Shown: positions 12,020-23,914 of the stretch, piece after piece
Layout of the letters: each line of letters opens with the position of its first letter
How positions within the stretch are numbered: position 1 is the first letter of the stretch
Source of the DNA: Arabidopsis thaliana
Lineage: Eukaryota; Streptophyta; Magnoliopsida; Brassicales; Brassicaceae
Length of the DNA: 64,000 nucleotides
Direction: 5' to 3'
NCBI RefSeq assembly: GCF_000001735.4
Contig: NC_003074.8
Coordinates: forward strand, 17,367,261 to 17,431,260
Position numbers and translations under genes: made by a program
The notes under the pieces: model-generated
Database searches by the model: none
What the model saw: the letters and a program-made list of their open reading frames with translations, nothing else
What the model was told of the DNA's origin: nothing

Positions 12020-13059
12020 TCTCCTTTTTTTTCTTTGTTTTTATTTTTTTGTCTTATTTTTTCTAATGGGTAATTTAATTAGTAGTCTAATTAGAATGGT
12101 AATAGATATAATGTTTAGGAATTTTTTTGTTCGTGGGTCTTACCACTGAGGCAGGTCTTCTTAAATAAGTAAACCAATACACGTTATAAAACTCGGAAAA
12201 TATGAAGGTTTTGATGTTTTTCAACGACTTTCCAAAGTGCAAAGTATTTATAAAAAACCATCGTTATGATATATGGCGTGGAAAATTTAGAGAGAGTAAG
12301 AAAAAAAAAACATGAGAAAATAAAGTATTGTGACAAAAGTTCGGGAAAAGATATCTGCGATGTATTTGGGAATTTATGAAACAAGTTAAAGTGGAAGAAA
12401 TAGAAAATGGCTGTTTTAAAAGAAACATGAGTCGAAGTAGTCGGCAAAGTAACTAGAAAATGGTCGGACTAGGAAGTTGTCGCAAAGGTTTTGAGACAAA
12501 AAAGTCTCGAGAACAAAGATTAGCTTTTACAAATCACATGTGTTAATTTAAGAAATTTACGAGTTAACCAATGAATAGAATTTAGCTATATGTTAGAAGA
12601 ACATCTAAATTAACGTTATTTACTGGGTTAAAGCTTTAACATTCTTTTATCGGTATTCTACTTTCCGATGAATATTAGAAAAAAGTTAATCGATCAACGT
12701 CAAGGCTTAATGTTTAAACCGATAACCGATAAAAGAATGTTAAAGCTAATAATTATATTTTTCCAAAGACGGATTTCAATTTGAGAATATTTTTTCAGGT
12801 AGCAAAAACGTAATTGGATTCTATTTCTCCAAAGACGGATTTCAATTTGAGAATATTTTTTTTTTTGAATATTGTTGAATTTTGATGAAGCGATTGGAAG
12901 TAGATTTAGACTAGTTAATCCTAAAATGTGCTCTGTTTTTGGATTTAATGTTGAGAATATTTATGGAACATGTTTAAGAGATTAAACCCTATAAACAAAA
13001 TCATCGAAAATTTAGGTATTAAACGACATTTTAATCATGTTTACATACTTTGTCTCTTA
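12020..13059. other. Intergenic with a small hairpin and a 65-bp direct repeat
   Basis: No gene seen. An imperfect inverted repeat pairs AAAGCTTTAACATTCTTTTA near 12632 with its complement near 12725-12750, giving arms of about 25 bp. TTCCAAAGACGGATTTCAAT occurs at about 12762 and again about 65 bp later. Confidence 0.55.
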
Positions 13060-13122
13060 GTTTAACATCGACCTTTGTTCCAAAAAAAAAAAAAAAAAAA
13101 AAAAAAGTTTAACATCGACCTT
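13060..13122 (+). mobile_element. Ultra-short poly(A) retro-insertion with 16-bp target duplication
   Basis: The 16-bp sequence GTTTAACATCGACCTT occurs at 13060-13075 and again at 13107-13122. Between the copies lie only TGTTCC and 25 adenines (13076-13106). A long exact target duplication around a poly(A) tail is the mark of target-primed reverse transcription by LINE machinery. The insert has no body, so the source RNA cannot be named. Confidence 0.8.
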
Positions 13123-13692
13123 AATATAATATAATAAGAATAAGTTAACTATTTAATTATAAAGTTAACAAAAACTTAAATATTTAAACGATATATCAAA
13201 AAGTTGAGAATTTAACGTCTATAATTTAAAAATATAAGCTTTTATAGACATTCCCAAATTTTAGCACATAAAAAATATATATCTATTCAAAGTTTTGTCA
13301 GAATTAAAAAAACATACAAGTTTATCATACACATGCAGAGCCGTATTTACATGGAGAAAAAAGGGCATTTGCGCCACACAAAATTGAAAAAAAAAATAAG
13401 CTACATCTAAAAAAGAATAGGTTTAGTACTTACTTTTAAAATAGTGTTTAAGGAATTTTTACTTTGAAAAACAAAACATAACATCACATCTAAAAAATAT
13501 TTATTTGCATTTTATAACATTAACTCACTAAATCTCGTTTTTAATGAAAATTTATTGTAAAAATGTAGCTTTCCTTTTTCACATATACCATGAATAAAAA
13601 ATTTATCTGAGAAAAAAGAATATAAAAGGCAACATTTATAAAATTTGCCTTAAACTTTTATTGACCTTGGCACGATACTGTACACATGTAAA

Positions 13693-13700
13693 CCAGTCTC

Positions 13701-13731
<31 letters not shown>

Positions 13732-13747
13732 GTCATCCAGTCTCAAA
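13693..13747 (-). mobile_element. Second ultra-short poly(A) retro-insertion (minus strand)
   Basis: The 11-bp sequence CCAGTCTCAAA is at 13693-13703 and 13737-13747. The insert between them reads, on the minus strand, ATGAC followed by about 27 adenines. As with the insertion at 13076 there is a tail and almost no body. It probably arose from a LINE- or SINE-driven event with extreme 5' truncation. Confidence 0.72.
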
Positions 13748-14644
13748 CTTTGTAGGTAAACGTATTAAATTTCAAATTACAGGGTCACTGATGTCGAGAT
13801 TCACATGATTATCCTTAAATAAAGGACCTATATATTATTTATAAATATCAATTTGCCATGAGCCTGTAAGGCTGTTACCCACGATCAGGTATAGGTAAGT
13901 AGGTAACTAATTAGATGTTTTGTCTTCTAATCGGCTAATGAATACGAATTAAATAAGCGACGTCGATTAACGAATTAGCTGTATTGTCTTAACCTTGATC
14001 GCCACGGCTCAACCGGATAAACATAAAACATATTTTATTTACAGATACGAGCCAACCGTGTCTTCCAACCAACTCCACCAACCGGCCTTTTTAACCCATT
14101 AACCAACCATTTTATTATTATTTTTTTGTCATTTGTAGTGATTGATAAAACAAAGAAATAATACATTGTGGAACTATATGTGTTGCCGAACCGACAAAAA
14201 AAAATATGTTGCCGAAAGAAATATTTTTTTCTGCAAACTAAGCCCAAACGAGAAGAACATAACCTAAACTATATGAAAACTAAAGGTCCAAACGATATAA
14301 ATGTTTACAGCAAAATCACCAAACGAAAGATAAAAAGGACTTTGGTATACCAACTCCAAACAGAAGAGATCATCAAGCAAAACGAGAGAGCGTACTTCAA
14401 AATAAGATGTCTCTATGTTTTTTGGGTCTATTTGTTCTCTTAAGATATAAGGTTGGTTGCATATGTTTCTAGTTTAAGGTTTCTTTAAAATATATGTTTT
14501 GTATTTTTTGGTGTTTCATCCTTTTTTTGTAGAACCTAATGCTCGAAAATACTTTTTCGACTATATTTCCGAAGATTTTTGTTTTGTCTACCAACTTAAA
14601 TTTCTTTTGTTTGAGAATTGTATTTCTCTTCGGTTTTACAATTA
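13748..14644. other. Intergenic, no gene seen
   Basis: The sequence is AT-rich. Short open frames at 14035-14443 overlap on opposite strands and carry no recognisable domain. I see nothing else of note. Confidence 0.45.
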
Positions 14645-15170
14645 CAGTAGAAACTCTATAAATTAATAATATTGGGACCATGAAATTTTGTTAATTTATA
14701 GTAATATTAATTTATTCTATTTACGTAAAATATAATACCATATTTTTCTTAAAATGTTAATTTATAGTGATATGAAATATTTACGTAAAATATAATACTA
14801 TATTTTTCTTAAAATGTTTTTAATTTAATTTTCCATATGTTTTGTTGTTTACATATATAATTATGTTAGATTTTTATTTTTATTTGACTTCTTTAATTTA
14901 TTTTTCTTTAAAATATTGTGTCGGTATATCTACGATATTAACGTCAAGTAAACGTAAACGTGAGGCTTAATCTAATTTTTCTTTATACAAATCTTAGCAA
15001 TACCTTCTCAAATACAAGATTTTACAAAATCAACTATGACGGATTAAATACGCAAAAAGTTATGTGAATACGATAGAGATTATACCAATTGTATTTTAAA
15101 AAGAGTTATAATTAAAGTTTGAACAAAAATTTCATATAAGAATTAGTCTTAAAATGTATATTTCAGATCT

Positions 15171-16407
15171 AGGGGTGTCAAAATGGTTCAAAATTCATGG
15201 GTCAACTCAACTCAACTCAACTCAATCCATGAACCCTAATGAGTTGAAAATTTTGATTCAAATGAGTTGATGGGTCAAATGAGTTGATGAGTCAATTGGT
15301 TTGATGAGTAAAATGAGTTGGGTTGTAATGGTTAATGGTTTCAATGGTTTACCCAATTAACCCATCAAGTTTTGTAAAATTGAATTAAACCAACTAAAAT
15401 CTCTAAACCAATGCCAATTTAAGTTTAACCAACACATCTAAACCAATTTAATAAAATTAATATTTTTCCAAATTTCTTAAATATACAAGCGATGAAATTG
15501 AGAAAAAGTAAACTCGTAATTTTTTCAAAAAAAAACATAAACCCGTGATTTTCCCGCCAAAAACGTAAACCCGTTATTTTCCCGTCAAAAACGTAAATCC
15601 GAGATTTTCCCGCCAATAACGTAAATCCATAATTTTTCCGCTAAAAACGTAAACCCGTAATTTTCCCGCAAAAAATGTAAACCCATAATTTTCCCGCCAA
15701 AAACGTAAACCCGTGATTTTCCTGCCAAAAACGAAAACCCGTGATTTTTCCGCCAAAAACGTAAACCCGTGATTTTCCCGCCAAAAACGTAAACCCGTGA
15801 TTTTCCCGCCAAAAACGTAAACCCGTAATTTTCCTGCCAAAAACATAAACCCATGATTTCCCCGCCAAAAACATTAATCCGTAATTTTCCCGCCAAAAAC
15901 GTAAACCCGTAATTTTCCTGCCAAAAACATAAACCCATGATTTCCCGCCAAAAACGTAAACCCGATATTTTCCCGCCCAAAACGTAAACTCGTAATTTTC
16001 CCGCCAAAAAACGTAAATCCGTGATTTTCCCGCCAAAAACGTAAACCTTAGATTTTCCCGCCAAAAACGTAAGCCCGTAAATTTCTTGCCAAAAACATCA
16101 ACCCGTAATTTTCCCGCCAAAAACGTAAACCTTTAATTTTCCCGCCAAAAACGTAAATCCGTGATTTTCCCGCTGAAAACGTAGACCCGTAAAAAGTGGA
16201 ATCCGTAAATAACCTAAGTTTGATAATAATGAATTACTAATGATAATTATTTATTATTGTATTATAATAATAATGAATAAAATTATTTCTTAAAATGGGT
16301 TAATCCATTTAACAACTCAACTCATCAAATTAAATAAGTTATGGGTTGACCCAACCCTTTTAACAAAATGGGTTGAGTTGAGTTGGGTTACCCATTTTGA
16401 CACCCCT
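15171..16407. mobile_element. Nested TIR element carrying a minisatellite
   Basis: The perfect 16-bp inverted termini AGGGGTGTCAAAATGG (15171-15186) and its complement (16392-16407) are followed on both sides by CAACTCAACTC-type runs and gene-free sequence. The terminus resembles hAT-type ends, but I could not find an 8-bp target duplication, so the superfamily is open. It sits inside the pogo-like element at 14645-16596. Most of its body is a 28-bp tandem repeat. Confidence 0.6.
15510..16195. repeat. 28-bp minisatellite, about 23 copies
   Basis: The unit is close to GTAAACCCGT followed by GATTTTCCCGCCAAAAAC. Copies vary by single changes such as CCCGTAATT/CCCGTGATT and CCTGCC/CCCGCC. Because 28 is not a multiple of 3, the overlapping open frames on the minus strand rotate through all three frames of the repeat. 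They are by-products and not genes. Confidence 0.9.
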
Positions 16408-16596
16408 ATAATAAGATCTATAATTATTAATTTATAATATTAAGACTAATTTTTATAGAGATTTCAAAAAAGTTATTATCTTATTATCTTATCAATTTTT
16501 GTTAATTTTTATATTGATCTGACTTAGAACCGACAAAATTTATTAATTTATTGTATTTATTCATTTATCAAATATTAATTTATAGAATTTTTACTG

Positions 16597-18284
16597 TAAT
16601 TGCATTAATAAAATTTCAAAGATAAAAAGAAAAGTAAAGTAAACTTGTTTCTTGTTATACAATCGAACTCCCATGTTACTATCAAACATATTTGTCAGGA
16701 TCCTTCGCCTTTTTAGTTATATAAAAAAACGGAATATTTGTCAGGAATTTTGAGGAATCTTCGTCATGTGATAGGCGACAAATTTGTGGAAAAAATAATA
16801 TATAATTATCGACAACTAGACTGTCAGTCAATGAGATCGATGACCATTACAGGCTGTCTTAGAAAAACTATTGAAGTAAAATAAATTCAATATTGTTTAG
16901 ATAAGATTGATGTTATACAAAGAATACATGAAATGTACTTTTGGGAATTAAAAAAAAAAACACGAAAGGACGTTACAGAACCTGCATACACACAAAGAGT
17001 CCAAGGACAGTAGGACACTTCATTCAATAGGGATATTTTTAGTTCGTGTGTCTCGGTTTAATCTGTCTGAGTAGCTATCAAAAGCAAGAAAAGTACATAA
17101 AGTCATCAAGACACTTGAGCCCTCCATACCAACCCAACCAAAATAATCTCTATCCATAATGTTCTCTAACAATTTGGCATTGATAGAGATTATCTTCATA
17201 CCCCACTGGGAGGGCTCCATCCATTTGCAATCTTTTACAGGAAGTGTTTGAGCTTTGGGGAGGTTTTTACTTGCCACACATTGGTGCCTGTTGAGAGTGC
17301 ACAAGATGCTTCTTGATCAGTTTATAACCTGATTTAGAGGAATAATTTTTAGATTTTTTCCGGCAACCAAACTAAAGCATGCATCCTGAGTTGTCGTGTG
17401 TCTCATACTTAAATATCCCAGTGTATCTCAGGTCATGGCAATCCTCATACCCATGGTTCAACTCATCTCGATTATGACGACCTTCAAACATGTGGTTAGA
17501 CATATATCAATTATAACGACCTATCGTTTAGCACATCATGGTCACAATGACCATGAACCTTTATCATGTCACTTATCATATTCATAATTCATGAGTACAA
17601 TCTGAAATCAGTTATTGTTACATAAATTTTTACACAAAGCGTGGAAAATCATCTGGTTATTTGTCATACAATTTCACCTTGTGGATTAGTATCACTAATT
17701 TAAATACTCATTGTATAGAAAAAAAAAAAAAAGATGAAGTGATTTGAGTTTAATTAGGAGTATAGTAGTTGAAATGTCCACATCTACGGCTTAACCACTA
17801 AAATATAAAATTTAAAAACAAAAGAAAGTTGCTGTCAAAGAAAAAAAAGAAAAACTTATATAATTGCTCTCGACTATAGTTAGAGCATCTTCGTTGGTTA
17901 AAATACTTTTGTATAATCATAAACTTTTGTATTCCTCTTTAGAGATACATTAATAGATTCTTTAACAAGAACCCTTATATATCACTTTTTTTTTTCCTAC
18001 TCTTTTCTTTGTTGTAATTTTAATAAAGGTATCGAAACCATTAGTGGAGACTACACGTTTCCCTCTCACCTTTCTAGAGTCAAGAGTGTCACCCCTTACA
18101 CGTTTACCTTCATCTCAAGAGTCAAGGGGGGAGAACTCACGGTTCAACTACTATCCATCCCTCACAGTAAGATTTTAGCTTTCTTATTCTCGAATCAAAA
18201 TCTCGATTTATATATATCTGAAATTTGAATCCGACCTTGTCTCTAGCTAAATTCAGGAAAGCAAGATTCAAGTGGAACTAAGTC
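16597..18284. other. Intergenic upstream of the second DUF247 gene
   Basis: A 94-codon frame at 17020-17304 (minus) has no domain I know and no supporting context, so I do not call it. The 5' leader of the DUF247 gene lies at about 18050-18284, with a probable leader intron from the donor near 18168 (CTCACA|GTAAGA) to the acceptor near 18257 (AATTCAG). Confidence 0.45.
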
Positions 18285-19709
18285 ATGGCAGAGAAGACCG
18301 AGATATTTTCATCACCTTCCTCACCTCCACCATCATTTTACATGGTAGATAAGACCGGGAAACTTTCATCACCTTCCTTACCTTCCTCACCTCCACCATC
18401 ATATTACATGGGAGAAAAGACCGAGAAATATTCATCACCTTCCTCACCTCCACCATCATTTTACAGAAAATATATCATATCTTACATCAATGAGCAGGTA
18501 GAGTTAGACTCAAGAAGTGAGAAACGAGTGCTTCTCTTGGAATCAGCTGGTAAGGAATCTTGTTGCATCTTCAGAGTCCCTAAAAGCTTCGCAGAAATGA
18601 ATCCTGAAGCTTATAAGCCCAAAGTTGTTTCCATTGGTCCTTACCATCACGGGAGAAAACACCTCGAAATGATTCAACAGCACAAGCTTCGGTTTCTACA
18701 CCTTTTCTTACGCACGGCAAGCGTGGATAGAGATGTCTTGTTTAACGCTGTAGTGGATTGGGAAGATGAGATAAGGAAATCTTATTCTGAGGGTCTTGAG
18801 GGAAGTCCACATGAACTAGTGTATATGATGATTCTTGATGGGTGCTTCATTCTCATGTTGTTACTTATCGTGTCAAGAAAGATAGAATTGTATGAGAGTG
18901 AGGATCCAATTCTCACCATCCCATGGATTCTTCCGTCTATTCAGAGTGATCTCCTCCTCTTGGAAAACCAGGTCCCTTTCTTTGTTCTTCAAACTTTATT
19001 TGACAAATCAGAGATAGGTGTACCTGGTGATCTAAACAGGATGGCTTTTAGCTTCTTCAACCTCTCAATGGATAAACCAGAAAGATATTGGGTCAAACAC
19101 AGAAACTTCAACGCAAAACATCTTCTTGACCTCATTCGTATGAGCTTCTTACCTATGGATGGATACGAAGATTTCCAACTCACTAAGGGTAAATCTAGAA
19201 AGAAATCATCCTCCGGTCTTACATTGCTATTGTCGGCTACAAGACTTTCTCTCCAAGGAATAGATTTCAGTTTAAGGAGTGGTGCAGATTCGATGTTAGA
19301 TATAAGGTTAAAGAAGAACAGGCTTCAAATACCAGTGTTAAGATTGGATGGGTTCATTATCTCAATCTTGCTCAATTGCGTCGCCTTTGAACAATTTTAC
19401 GCAAAGAGTACCAACCACATAACAAGCTATGTGGTTTTCATGGGATGCCTTCTAAACGGCAAGGAAGATGCCACATTCTTAAGTCGTCGCCGGATCATAG
19501 AGAACTACTTTGGCAGCGAGAAGGAGGTATCAAAGTTCTTCAAAACTATATGTAAAGATGTAGTGTTTGACATACATGCAAGTTATTTACGGAATGTGTT
19601 TGTGGAAATTAACGAGAACACCTCAAAATGGTACTCAATATGTCGAAGTTTTTTACTGTCACCAAGAAATTTTGTGGCATTGCGCTTTCGTCCAATTTAT
19701 CGATTCTAA
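18285..19709 (+). CDS. DUF247 (UPF0481) protein with altered C-terminus
   Basis: The frame codes 474 aa and carries all internal DUF247 blocks: ESAGKESCCIFRVP, PKVVSIGPYHHG, MMILDGCFILM, SDLLLLENQVPFFVLQTL and LLNCVAFEQFY. The N-terminus is extended by three imperfect copies of a segment of about 20 residues ending SSPPPSFYM or close to it. The C-terminus differs from both paralogues. After KWY, the conserved WAGFRHTHFESPW stretch and the hydrophobic anchor are missing and an unrelated tail (SICRSFLLSPRNF...) follows. Comparison with the minus-strand copy at 10398 suggests a deletion plus frame change there. The product may therefore be soluble or non-functional. Matches my memory of At3g47210. 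Confidence 0.88.
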   Translation: MAEKTEIFSSPSSPPPSFYMVDKTGKLSSPSLPSSPPPSYYMGEKTEKYSSPSSPPPSFYRKYIISYINEQVELDSRSEKRVLLLESAGKESCCIFRVPKSFAEMNPEAYKPKVVSIGPYHHGRKHLEMIQQHKLRFLHLFLRTASVDRDVLFNAVVDWEDEIRKSYSEGLEGSPHELVYMMILDGCFILMLLLIVSRKIELYESEDPILTIPWILPSIQSDLLLLENQVPFFVLQTLFDKSEIGVPGDLNRMAFSFFNLSMDKPERYWVKHRNFNAKHLLDLIRMSFLPMDGYEDFQLTKGKSRKKSSSGLTLLLSATRLSLQGIDFSLRSGADSMLDIRLKKNRLQIPVLRLDGFIISILLNCVAFEQFYAKSTNHITSYVVFMGCLLNGKEDATFLSRRRIIENYFGSEKEVSKFFKTICKDVVFDIHASYLRNVFVEINENTSKWYSICRSFLLSPRNFVALRFRPIYRF

Positions 19710-20858
19710 ATACCATTCTTCTACCTTAGCAACAGCAACAGCAAAACCGCATGATGGAACGTCCTCCAGGCAAAGCAAACATGCTCGAGCTTATGTAGAA
19801 ACAATGGAATTAAAGTCGTTTTTATCTTCTACAGAAACATCATTGTTCCCTGTTTTTTATCAGTTGTGTAACTTGTGTTATTGCTATCTTTTTCGTTTTA
19901 TGATGTTATCCTATATATGTATTTAAGTATTTTGTTACTCTTGTTAATTTGCATGAAATAAAGCTTTTCTACTTTCCTTTGATGAAATAAATTTGACTTT
20001 GCTTTGTCTTCTCGATTATCTTGCGCTATGAGAAGTCTTGAACTTGTCATGCAGCTGCCCTGACTTAGGGTGAACGGGATATAACTTCATGCTAATTTTC
20101 AGTGAAGTCCAAAACTTTATCGAAGTCGAGTCTCTATTTTTCTTATATCAAAATTCATCATTTTCATTTTATAAAGAGAGAGTTGTTGCATTTGATTTGA
20201 ATATAGGACAAAAAAACTCATTTTTTTAGTGAAATGGATTTGAACGATAACCTTTTTAATTTAACTTAATTTTAATCGATAATTATTATTAATATATAAT
20301 CATAAAACATATACACAAAAGAAAATAAAAGTAAAAGTGGTAAACAAGCCAACTAGGATGTTGATGATTACTATGTAATAAAATGGTAAAGTATGATACA
20401 TGTTGATATTTACTAAACAAAATTATTGATTACATATTGAATTAATAGATAGATAAAAGAAAAGATTAGGTGAAGTGTTAAAAAAATAAAATCATAGTAC
20501 ATAGTCTAAAACAACTGGCACATTATTAAAAAAACTACGTACAAACCAATCAAAACAAAAAGTTAATAATACACATCATGTTCCCACGGTGACGTTCCAA
20601 CAGAAACACATGAGCCCAACGCATAAACAAAACAAAAAAAAAGACAAACCAATGAAACCAATTTTAACTATTTAAATTTCAAAAAGAAAAGAAAAAACAC
20701 TTGAGGGTCAATGATGTAAGGAGAAAATGGGTTAGCAATTATCCATTGGATCTATGCTTGCTTGTACCTCACAAACCGCAAAATCTTTCTTGAAGTCGTC
20801 TTAGGTTGACCAACTAAAAAAAGCGAGGGATACTTTGGTTTCGTCCATTTTTCACAAT
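19710..20858. other. Intergenic and promoter of PLC9
   Basis: Contains the DUF247 3' flank (an AATAAA-like signal near 19960) and AT-rich sequence upstream of PLC9. I see no gene or bounded repeat. Confidence 0.45.
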
Positions 20859-23183
20859 ATGGTGAATTTAAGAAAGAAGTTTGAGATGAAACAGGCGAAT
20901 CAGCCGGGTCGCGTCCCAAATTATTTCAGGAATAAATATCATGGATATGATGACGATATGCCGAATTTGCTACCTACGTTCATCAAATTGTTGGATACTG
21001 AGAAGGACGAAGACGGTGCCGGCTTGAACGCTGCAGAGCAAATCGATAGGGAGTTAAAAAGCCGAAAATGTGATATTCTTAAGTTCCGCAACTTGACGAT
21101 TCTCGAGCTTCCTCACTTGAACGAGTTTCTGTTTTCTACGGAGCTCAATCCCCCGATCAGTGACCAGGTGATATTTCTTTCTTTTTTTTCTGTTCCAAAA
21201 TTAACCAAAGAAATAGGTTGGTCGTTACTTCTGGTTTGTTTTTGGAAATAAGAACACATTTTGTAAGAGTTAGGTTTCTGTTCTTCAGGTTCGTCATCGT
21301 GACATGAATGCTCCACTATCGCATTACTTCATTCACACTAGCCTCAAATCCTACTTTACGGGAAATAATGTCTTTGGGAGATTATACAGCATTGAGCCCA
21401 TCATTGATGCACTTAAACAAGGTGTGAGAGTGGTTGAACTAGATCTTTTGCCTTTTGGTAAAGACGGCATATGCGTTAGGCCAAAATGGTATATTCTGTT
21501 CTGCCTCTTTACTTCATGAAAACTTATACAGCTTGCTTTGAGCTTCTGGTTTAATTATGAACTTGATAGGAACTTTGAAAAGCCTCTAGAATTGCAAGAG
21601 TGTTTGGATGCTATCAAACAGCATGCCTTTACCCCCACGAGGAGTTATCCCGTGATAATTACGATCAAGGACAGCTTGAAACCGGATCTTCAATCCAAAG
21701 TTACTCAGGTTTATAATGTTCTTTTTCTCCTCGTTTTTCTCATATTATTACGTATTCTAATTCTTTTGGTATGATATATTGTTGCATATGTAGATGATAG
21801 ATCAGACATTTGGTGATATGGTATACCACGAAGACCCCCAACAAAGCTTGGAGGAATTTCCTTCACCAGCAGAACTACAAAATAAGATATTAATATCACG
21901 AAGACCACCAACAAAATTGTTATATGCTAAAGCCGTTGAGAATGGGGTTGAGCTTGAGATACAAGAGGGGTCAACAGATAAGAATTACCAGAGTGTTGTT
22001 GGCTTTCATGCAGTGGAACCAAGAGGCATGCTACAAAAAGCATTAACAGACGACGTCCAACAACCAGGATGGTACGAAAGAGATGTTATAAGGTATTGTT
22101 GAGTTAAATAAGTTTATACTACATACCAAAACCCTTACTCAACATGTTGAGAGTAGTTGCCTCTCAAATACTAAAATATAACTGATTAGGAAATTCTTGA
22201 CAATAAACAGCTTCACCCAAAATAAATTCTTGCGGACACGTCCAAAAAAACGCAACTTGTTGAGCAACCCCCCTTATAAACCTCAGAGAGCTTGGATGCA
22301 CGGTGCACAAATGATTGCACTAAGCAGGCAGGTGTGACTCTAAACGTTTCTTTCTCTCTCTCTCTCTCTCTCTCTCTTTATCTGGTTTCTCTTGCTCATA
22401 ACCAGTACTGGTTGCACAAGCATGTACGCATTGTGTGGAGAGCTTACCTATTGGAATCAGTTTCATGAATACATTATGTTGTACTACAGGACGACAAAGA
22501 AAAACTTTGGTTGATGCAAGGGATGTTTAGAGCAAATGGAGGGTGCGGTTACGTCAAGAAGCCGAATTTCCTTTTGAATGCAGGTTCTAGTGGAGTTTTC
22601 TATCCAACAGAGAATCCAGTGGTGGTGAAGACATTAAAGGTTTGTTTGTCATCCTACAACAATTATACTATGGTTCTATTTCTCACTTAGGATGGGTGAT
22701 GACATTATATCTTGCAGGTCAAAATCTACATGGGAGATGGATGGATTGTGGACTTCAAGAAGCGGATAGGTCGACTGTCTAAGCCGGACTTATACGTTAG
22801 GGTACAAAAATCTAAATCAGGAGATGATACTTTAATTTCTTGGGTATGGAAATGAGTTTGATTTTGGTTCTTTAATCGCAAATGCACAGATCAGTATTGC
22901 CGGTGTACCCCATGATGAGAAGATTATGAACACGACAGTGAAAAACAACGAATGGAAACCTACTTGGGGAGAAGAATTCACATTTCCCTTGACCTATCCT
23001 GACCTTGCTTTGATTAGTTTTGAAGTTTATGACTACGAAGTATCAACTCCAGATTATTTTTGTGGTCAGACTTGTCTACCGGTTTCTGAACTAATAGAAG
23101 GAATTCGTGCTGTTCCGCTCTATGATGAGCGAGGTAAGGCATGCAGCTCGACAATGCTGCTCACACGTTTTAAGTGGTCTTAG
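20859..23183 (+). CDS. PLC9: Phosphoinositide-specific phospholipase C 9, catalytically degenerate
   Basis: PI-PLC enzymes cut PIP2 into diacylglycerol and IP3 at the plasma membrane. Eight exons keep phase: 20859-21167, 21289-21488, 21570-21708, 21794-22092, 22190-22331, 22490-22639, 22718-22801 and 22890-23183, coding 538 aa. A Met ten codons downstream is an alternative start. Domains run from a short EF-hand-like N-terminus through PLC-X and PLC-Y ([12 protein letters not shown]) to a C2 domain (VKIYMGDGW to FKWS). The active site is damaged. The usual GHNSY is SLKSY (His to Leu122), the usual VLHG is VRPK, and the usual LEDH is IKDS, so both catalytic His and a Glu are gone. Known literature reports a role for PLC9 in heat tolerance. 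Intron 5 has a TC repeat near 22352. Confidence 0.93.
22352..22378 (+). repeat. TC microsatellite in a PLC9 intron
   Basis: A run of about 13 TC units sits just after the exon 5 donor. PLC8 has only a short remnant at the matching place, so the expansion is specific to PLC9. Confidence 0.85.
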
Positions 23184-23914
23184 CGTACAAGTTTCTTTCT
23201 CATTACCAAGTGGCGGCTCTTGATCTAGTGGTGTTTCTTAAAACCTTTCAAAGTTACGCTTTCTAGGACCCCTAGTTCAAGTTCCACCTGGAAGGGGGAA
23301 AGGGTTTAGGCAAGCTTAGATTGTGATACGGAAATAAGGTATTTGGTCCAGAAAAACTTGGCATTGGCATTTTACTTTGGAGACGAAAATAAAGTTTTCT
23401 CTTTTTCCTGTTATTTGTTGTCACTTCAAGTTTCTTTCACTTTTATTTTTGAATTTCTTTTACTGAATTACTGTCTTTTTATTTCAAAAACTATTTTTCA
23501 TTCTTCTGCAAGTTCTTCTCGAGCTTGGTTCAAAACATATACATTTTTTTGGGGGGCATACTTTCTTAGGTTCAGCCGTTCAGGGTAACAACTTTTGATG
23601 GAACTGAAACTTAGTGATGAAGTAAATTAGTCATTCTTCATTTTGTGGTCATGTTAAAAATATATTTGTAAAAGTAAAAATAAAAGCGGATCTAGTTCCG
23701 AGTACTCCAGCCTCCAGGTATCCTATTTTTCATAGCAGATCTTATTTGGTCTATTGGTTTTGGATTTTTTTCATAGTGGATCTAGTTCCAACATTGACAA
23801 ATGTGGTGACAATGCTAGGCCACATGTCACTATTTGCTTGGTCATCTTCTGACCGTTAAGTTTTCATCATCTAGTGACTTTCTCGTTTTATGTCACATTG
23901 TTTTCCATTTTCCT
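23184..23914. other. 3' flank of PLC9, shared with other PLC copies
   Basis: The first part (TTAGCGTACAAGTTTC...) matches the PLC8 3' flank at 56070. The later part (GGTTCAGCCGTT, GGTATCCTATTTTTCATAGC, CTAGGCCACATGTCA) recurs near 52870-53190, 56340-56640 and 60420-60580. These copies mark tandem duplication of PLC genes. No separate gene is present. Confidence 0.7.

Larger units (their letters stand above)
14645..16596. mobile_element. Pogo-like (Emigrant/Lemi1-type) TIR element, non-autonomous
   Basis: The left end begins CAGTAGAAACTCTATAAAT. The right end, read inward on the other strand, begins CAGTAAAAATTCTATAAAT. Both ends are flanked by TA (14643-14644 and 16597-16598), the target duplication of Tc1/mariner-pogo elements. 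This terminus is the type I know from Arabidopsis Emigrant and Lemi1 elements. No transposase frame is visible inside. The middle is occupied by a second, nested TIR element. Confidence 0.72.

Noticed and set aside
15425-16120. Long overlapping minus-strand open frames with repeated GGKITGLRFWREN-like peptides
   Set aside because: They come from the 28-bp minisatellite, whose period rotates the frame so that all three frames stay open. There is no start context, domain or gene structure.
17020-17304. 94-codon minus-strand open frame
   Set aside because: No recognised domain, paralogue or splice context. It could be chance; a search would be needed.
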